Position numbers and translations under genes: made by a program. This document shows, piece by piece, positions 60,265 through 64,000 of a stretch of 64,000 nt of DNA. The notes beneath the pieces were generated by a model that had not been told where the DNA came from, made no database searches, and saw nothing but the letters and a program-made list of their open reading frames with translations. Numbering within the stretch: the first letter of the stretch is position 1; every line of letters begins with the position of its first letter. Source of the DNA: Streptomyces nodosus (GTDB lineage: Bacteria; Actinomycetota; Actinomycetes; Streptomycetales; Streptomycetaceae); contig NZ_CP023747.1 in NCBI RefSeq assembly GCF_008704995.1, positions 5,239,501 through 5,303,500 of the forward strand, read 5' to 3'.

Positions 60265-61689
60265 ATGGGAAGGACACTCGCGGAGAAGGTCTGGGACGAC
60301 CATGTCGTCCGGCGCGCCGAGGGCGAGCCCGACCTCCTCTACATCGATCTGCATCTGCTGCACGAGGTGACCAGCCCCCAGGCCTTCGACGGGCTGCGCA
60401 AGAGCGGCCGCCGGGTGCGCCGGCTCGACCTGACCATCGCCACCGAGGACCACAACACCCCGACCCTCGACATCGACAAGCCCATCGCGGACCCGGTCTC
60501 CCGTGCCCAGCTGGAGACGCTGCGCAAGAACTGCGCCGAGTTCGGTGTCCGGCTGCACCCGCTGGGTGACGTCGAGCAGGGCGTCGTGCATGTCGTGGGA
60601 CCGCAGCTGGGCCTGACCCAGCCGGGCACCACGGTCGTCTGCGGTGACTCCCACACCTCGACGCACGGTGCCTTCGGCGCTCTGGCGTTCGGCATCGGCA
60701 CCTCGCAGGTCGAGCATGTGCTGGCCACCCAGACGCTGCCGATGGCCCGCCCCAGGACCATGGCGATCACGATCGACGGCGAACTGCCCGAGGGCGTCAC
60801 CGCCAAGGACCTGATCCTGGCGATCATCGCCAGGATCGGCACCGGCGGCGGCCAGGGCTATGTCCTGGAGTACCGCGGCTCGGCCATCGAGAAGCTCTCG
60901 ATGGAGGCCCGGATGACCATCTGCAACATGTCGATCGAGGCCGGCGCCCGCGCGGGCATGATCGCTCCGGACGAGACCACCTTCGCGTATCTCAAGGGCC
61001 GCCCGCACGCCCCGGAGGGCGCCGACTGGGACGCCGCGGTGGAGTACTGGAAGACCCTGCGCACCGACGACGACGCCGCATTCGACGCCGAGGTCGTCAT
61101 CGACGCCGCCGAGCTCTCGCCGTTCGTCACCTGGGGCACCAACCCGGGCCAGGGCGCGCCGCTTTCGGCCTCCGTGCCCGATCCCGCCTCGTACGAGGAC
61201 GCATCGGAGCGCCTGTCCGCCGAAAAAGCCCTGGAGTACATGGGATTGGCGGCCGGACAGCCGCTGAACTCCATCACGGTGGACACCGTCTTCGTAGGTT
61301 CCTGCACCAACGGCCGCATCGAGGACCTGCGGGCCGCCGCCGGGATTCTCAAGGACCGCAAAGTCGCCGACGGCGTACGGATGCTGGTCGTCCCCGGCTC
61401 CGCGCGGGTGGGCCTCCAGGCCGTCTCCGAGGGCCTGGACGTGGTCTTCAAGGAGGCCGGCGCCGAATGGCGGCACGCGGGCTGCTCGATGTGCCTCGGC
61501 ATGAACCCCGACCAGCTGGCCCCGGGCGAGCGCTCCGCCTCCACCTCCAACCGCAACTTCGAGGGCCGGCAGGGCAAGGGCGGCCGCACCCATCTGGTCT
61601 CCCCGCAGGTCGCCGCCGCCACCGCGGTCCTCGGCCATCTGGCCTCCCCGGCCGATCTGTCCGACGCCCCCGCGCCCGCAGGAGTCTGA
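60265..61689 (+). CDS. leuC: 3-isopropylmalate dehydratase large subunit
   Basis: Aconitase-family 4Fe-4S enzyme, isomerises 2- to 3-isopropylmalate (and citramalate). 474 residues. Cluster ligands: Cys in VFVGSCTNGRIEDLRAAA and the pair in AGCSMCLGMNPD. Other signatures: CGDSHTSTHGAFGALAFGIG and TSNRNFEGRQGKGGRTHLVSP. ATG 60265 follows GGAGGGA; a GTG 66 bases upstream in frame has no support. Followed by leuD at five bases. Confidence 0.97.
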   Translation: MGRTLAEKVWDDHVVRRAEGEPDLLYIDLHLLHEVTSPQAFDGLRKSGRRVRRLDLTIATEDHNTPTLDIDKPIADPVSRAQLETLRKNCAEFGVRLHPLGDVEQGVVHVVGPQLGLTQPGTTVVCGDSHTSTHGAFGALAFGIGTSQVEHVLATQTLPMARPRTMAITIDGELPEGVTAKDLILAIIARIGTGGGQGYVLEYRGSAIEKLSMEARMTICNMSIEAGARAGMIAPDETTFAYLKGRPHAPEGADWDAAVEYWKTLRTDDDAAFDAEVVIDAAELSPFVTWGTNPGQGAPLSASVPDPASYEDASERLSAEKALEYMGLAAGQPLNSITVDTVFVGSCTNGRIEDLRAAAGILKDRKVADGVRMLVVPGSARVGLQAVSEGLDVVFKEAGAEWRHAGCSMCLGMNPDQLAPGERSASTSNRNFEGRQGKGGRTHLVSPQVAAATAVLGHLASPADLSDAPAPAGV

Positions 61690-61694
61690 GAGTC

Positions 61695-62288
61695 ATGGAA
61701 GCATTCACCACGCACACCGGCCGGGCCGTCCCGCTGCGCCGCAGCAACGTCGACACCGACCAGATCATCCCCGCCCACTGGCTCAAGAAGGTGACCAGGG
61801 ACGGATTCGAGGACGGGCTGTTCGAGGCCTGGCGCAAGGACCCCGAGTTCGTGCTCAACCGCCCCGAGCGCCGGGGCGCCACGGTGTTGGTCGCCGGCCC
61901 CGACTTCGGCACCGGCTCCTCCCGCGAGCACGCCGTCTGGGCCCTGCAGAACTACGGCTTCAAGGCCGTGATCTCCGCCCGCTTCGCCGACATCTTCCGC
62001 GGCAACTCGCTCAAGAACGGCCTGCTCACGGTCGTACTGGAGCAGAAGACCGTGGACGCCCTGTGGGAGCTGGTCGAGCGGGACCCGGAGGCCGAGGTGA
62101 CGGTCGACCTGGAGAACCGCGAGGTGCGGGCCGAGGGCATCACCGCCGCCTTCGAGCTGGACGAGAACTCCCGCTGGCGGCTGCTGAACGGCCTCGACGA
62201 CATCTCTCTCACCCTGCGCAACGAGGCGGACATCGCCGCGTACGAGACGGAGCGCCCCGGATACAAACCGCGGACGCTTCAGGTCTGA
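61695..62288 (+). CDS. leuD: 3-isopropylmalate dehydratase small subunit
   Basis: Partner of LeuC, 197 residues, the swivelling domain: RRSNVDTDQIIPAHWLKKV, FGTGSSREHAVWALQNYGFKAVIS, RFADIFRGNSLKNGLL. It starts five bases after leuC, so the two are translated together. A small terminator follows. Confidence 0.97.
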   Translation: MEAFTTHTGRAVPLRRSNVDTDQIIPAHWLKKVTRDGFEDGLFEAWRKDPEFVLNRPERRGATVLVAGPDFGTGSSREHAVWALQNYGFKAVISARFADIFRGNSLKNGLLTVVLEQKTVDALWELVERDPEAEVTVDLENREVRAEGITAAFELDENSRWRLLNGLDDISLTLRNEADIAAYETERPGYKPRTLQV

Positions 62289-62291
62289 CAC

Positions 62292-62312
62292 CCAGCCCGC
62301 AAGGGCTGGTTT
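62292..62312 (+). terminator. Terminator of leuCD
   Basis: CCAGCCC (62292-62298), GCAA, GGGCTGG (62303-62309), TTT. It starts four bases after the leuD stop. Confidence 0.7.
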
Positions 62313-62330
62313 CGGCCACCCGACATCGCT

Positions 62331-62364
62331 CTGTACCCCCAATCGTGGACGGTTGGGGGTACAG
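62331..62364. repeat. Perfect 12-bp inverted repeat
   Basis: CTGTACCCCCAA (62331-62342), ten bases, TTGGGGGTACAG (62353-62364). It lies between leuD and the next ORF, apart from the leuD terminator. It may be an operator for a dimeric regulator or a second transcription stop without T-run. Confidence 0.55.
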
Positions 62365-62551
62365 CCGTTTCTGCCCCCGAACGGGTCCGGCACGCCGCCG
62401 CGGGGGACGGCAACTCCCCTGGTTACCTGGGATGTTAAAGGGGTAGGCGGGGTCCGCGGCCATGCGGGGACGGAGCGCCCGGAAGACCTCGGACAGACGG
62501 CAGTTGCCCCCAGCGGGGGCGACAACTCGCCCCAGATGGCACAATCTGTGC

Positions 62552-62782
62552 ATGGACTACGACGGCCAACTCCAGCTCTATGCGGCGGTCGCGGTCCGGC
62601 TCAAGGAAGCGCACGCGACCGTGCGCGCACTGCAAGTCCCGGAGGGCGTACGGATGGCGCTGACCCGGAAGCTGCTGGTCATTACGGCCGCGGCCAAGCA
62701 CGATCCCGCCGCAGCGAACAGGCGTCTTGAGCGGTTCATGGCCGACCTCGACGAGGACCGAATCCCCGGAGAGGAACTCTGA
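62552..62782 (+). CDS. Small conserved-looking protein of unknown function
   Basis: Protein of 76 residues (MDYDGQLQLYAAVAVRLKEA...), mostly helical, with no membrane segment: ALTRKLLVITAAAKHDPAAANRRLERFMADL. There is no ribosome site, but CACAAT at 62540-62545 lies six bases before the ATG, so the mRNA may be leaderless. GTTGCCCCC (62503-62511) and GGGGGCGAC (62515-62523) form an inverted repeat just upstream. Function not recognised. Confidence 0.65.
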   Translation: MDYDGQLQLYAAVAVRLKEAHATVRALQVPEGVRMALTRKLLVITAAAKHDPAAANRRLERFMADLDEDRIPGEEL

Positions 62783-62829
62783 GTCCGCCGAGTCCGTTGC
62801 GGCACGAGGGTGATAAGCCCGTTTCGTGT

Positions 62830-62858
62830 TTGATTTGCGGTATATATCTGCCTAACGT
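62830..62858 (+). promoter_or_regulatory. Candidate hupS promoter
   Basis: TTGATT (62830-62835), 17 bases, TAACGT (62853-62858), in an AT-rich stretch containing TATATAT. It predicts a transcript start about 45 bases before hupS. A CGAAA / TTTCG stem follows in the leader. Confidence 0.5.
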
Positions 62859-62908
62859 GCGAAAAGCTTGAACACTTTCGTTCTGGCGATGTCTCCGAAG
62901 GGGAAGAC

Positions 62909-63541
62909 GTGAACAAGGCGCAGCTCGTAGAAGCGATTGCCGACAAGATGGGCGGCCGCCAGCAGGCTGCCGATGCTGTCGACGCGGTCCTGGACGCGAT
63001 CGTCCGCGCGGTCGTCGGAGGCGACCGGGTCTCGGTCACCGGCTTCGGTTCGTTCGAGAAGGTCGAGCGTCCGGCCCGTTACGCCCGTAACCCGCAGACG
63101 GGAGAGCGGGTTCGGGTCAAGAAGACCTCTGTGCCGCGCTTCCGCGCAGGACAGGGCTTCAAGGACCTGGTCAGTGGCACCAAGAAGCTCCCCCGCGGCG
63201 GCGAGGTCGCCGTCAAGAAGGCGCCCAAGGGCAGCCTCTCGGGCGGAGCGGCCGCCACCGTCAAGAAGGCCGCGGCGAAGAAGACCACCGCCAGGAAGGC
63301 GGCGCCCGCGAAGAAGGTCACCGCGAAGAAGGCGGCGGTGAAGAAGACCACGGCCGCCGCGAAGAAGACCACCGCGAAGAAGGCGGCGGTGAAGAAGACC
63401 ACCGCGGCCGCGAAGAAGACCACGGCGAAGAAGACCACCGCCAAGAAGGCGGCGGCCAAGAAGGCTCCGGCGAAGAAGGCCCCGGCCAAGAAGTCGACGG
63501 CCCGGAAGACCACCGCCAAGAAGACCACCGCCCGCAGGTAG
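62909..63541 (+). CDS. hupS: HU-family nucleoid protein with histone-like Lys-rich tail
   Basis: Protein of 210 residues. Residues 1-92 are a complete HU domain: NKAQLVEAIADKMGGRQQAA, VSVTGFGSFEKVERPAR, RNPQTGERVRVKKTSVPRFRAG with the intercalating arm Pro. Residues about 105-210 are Lys/Ala/Thr-rich repeats (AKKTTAKK, VKKTTAAAK), like histone H1 tails. This two-part form is HupS of Streptomyces, which compacts DNA in spores. GTG 62909 follows GGGGAAG. Confidence 0.96.
   Translation: MNKAQLVEAIADKMGGRQQAADAVDAVLDAIVRAVVGGDRVSVTGFGSFEKVERPARYARNPQTGERVRVKKTSVPRFRAGQGFKDLVSGTKKLPRGGEVAVKKAPKGSLSGGAAATVKKAAAKKTTARKAAPAKKVTAKKAAVKKTTAAAKKTTAKKAAVKKTTAAAKKTTAKKTTAKKAAAKKAPAKKAPAKKSTARKTTAKKTTARR
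63323..63424 (+). repeat. 51-bp tandem duplication in the HupS tail
   Basis: A 51-base unit (17 codons, AKKAAVKKTTAAAKKTT) at 63323-63373 is repeated nearly unchanged at 63374-63424. The length of the tail thus varies in whole units without losing frame. Confidence 0.75.
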
Positions 63542-63568
63542 ACGGGGCGTACACGGGCACTCACGCGC

Positions 63569-63599
63569 CGGGCCGGGCTCCCAGGGGGAGCCCGGCCCG
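63569..63599 (+). terminator. Terminator of hupS
   Basis: CGGGCCGGGCTCCC (63569-63582), AGG, GGGAGCCCGGCCCG (63586-63599): a perfect 14-bp stem, 28 bases after the stop. No T-run. Confidence 0.7.
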
Positions 63600-63726
63600 C
63601 GGTGTGTCCGGGGACCCGGGGCCTGTTCGACTGTGGCTGCCGGGCCCGCGACGCTTCCGCGGCCACCGCTGGGAGCTGCCCCCGGGCACCGCACTCAGCC
63701 GCGTTGCCGGGACGTCCGTGCGCGGC

Positions 63727-63930
63727 TCAGAAGGTGTGCAGGGTCACCAGCGTGATCCGGCGGGCCGCGCCCTCGCCCTCCGTCTCGATCCGCACCCGCT
63801 GCCCCGGGCGCAGCAGCCGGAGCCCACCGGCGTCGAACGCCTGCGCGTCGAAGGGGACGGGGGTGCCGTCGTCGAGCAGCACCTGACCGGTGCGCGTCTC
63901 GGGGTCGTAGGTGTACGCGGTCGCCTGCAT
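63727..63930 (-). CDS. Small beta-rich protein of unknown function
   Basis: Protein of 67 residues: MQATAYTYDPETRTGQVLLD, DGTPVPFDAQAFDAGGLRLL, RPGQRVRIETEGEGAARRIT. The pattern (strand, GxVLLDDG, PGQRVRIE) recalls a small OB-fold or cold-shock-like domain, but the RNA-binding aromatic residues are missing, so no function is assigned. It is convergent to hupS. The ribosome site is not clear. Confidence 0.62.
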   Translation of the reverse strand: MQATAYTYDPETRTGQVLLDDGTPVPFDAQAFDAGGLRLLRPGQRVRIETEGEGAARRITLVTLHTF

Positions 63931-64000
63931 GACGGCAGCCTATCGACCGCCGCGCACGGCTCCCCGGGCCGGGACGTCAGTCGGGCCGGTGGCCCGGGAT

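Noticed and set aside
63977..64000. End of a further minus-strand gene at the window edge
   Set aside because: Only seven codons before a TGA can be read; this is too short to support a call.

Overview
The window is chromosomal DNA of a Streptomyces or close relative. The base composition is very GC-rich with G/C at nearly all third codon positions, GTG starts are frequent, and the gene order matches the conserved branched-chain amino acid region known from streptomycetes: a GGDEF/EAL protein, ilvBNC, serA, a put pair, leuB, ilvE, a second urease, cimA, accB/accE, two conservons, gltX, ndgR, leuCD and hupS.

Layout. Positions 1-2525 hold a truncated sugar dehydrogenase lipoprotein, an aldo/keto reductase and a divergent D-2-hydroxyacid dehydrogenase. 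Positions 3095-6325 encode a membrane diguanylate cyclase with a degenerate EAL domain. Positions 6359-12085 hold an ilvBNC operon, preceded by a leader peptide and attenuator, and then serA. Positions 12109-18463 hold a drug-type MFS exporter with a divergent TetR, then a PucR-type regulator divergent from a proline dehydrogenase / P5C dehydrogenase pair. Positions 18767-21399 hold a tiny basic ORF, leuB and ilvE. A palindromic CTAG-flanked repeat (21396-21569) separates ilvE from an operon for a fused urease gamma/beta subunit, a urease alpha-like protein, agmatine deiminase and a TetR regulator. Positions 25853-30815 form an island that looks unlike its surroundings: lower GC, long non-coding stretches, a large peptidoglycan-binding / DUF1906 protein, a small membrane protein and a Tat-exported degenerate M15-like protein.

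Positions 30816-42250 carry cimA, a divergent pair of secreted glycosidases (GH30 and GH3), a TPM-domain membrane protein, a YceI protein and the acyl-CoA carboxylase beta and epsilon subunits. Positions 42330-53107 hold two complete head-to-tail conservons (sensor kinase, roadblock, DUF742, small GTPase) on the minus strand, with part of the GTPase genes identical at DNA level. Positions 53718-57911 hold a small ORF, a fumarylacetoacetase-family enzyme overlapping gltX, a HAD hydrolase and five tRNAs (2 Gln, 3 Glu). The window ends with a MerR/DUF4188 pair, ndgR divergent from leuCD, a 76-residue ORF, hupS and a small conserved ORF.

Functional theme. Much of the window serves isoleucine, valine and leucine synthesis (ilvBNC, ilvE, cimA, leuB, leuCD, ndgR), with control by leader-peptide attenuation at ilvB and probably by an IclR operator at leuC. 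The most unusual parts are the urease-like operon without accessory genes and with a changed active-site flap, the cell-wall-directed island at 26-30 kb, and the tandem conservons.
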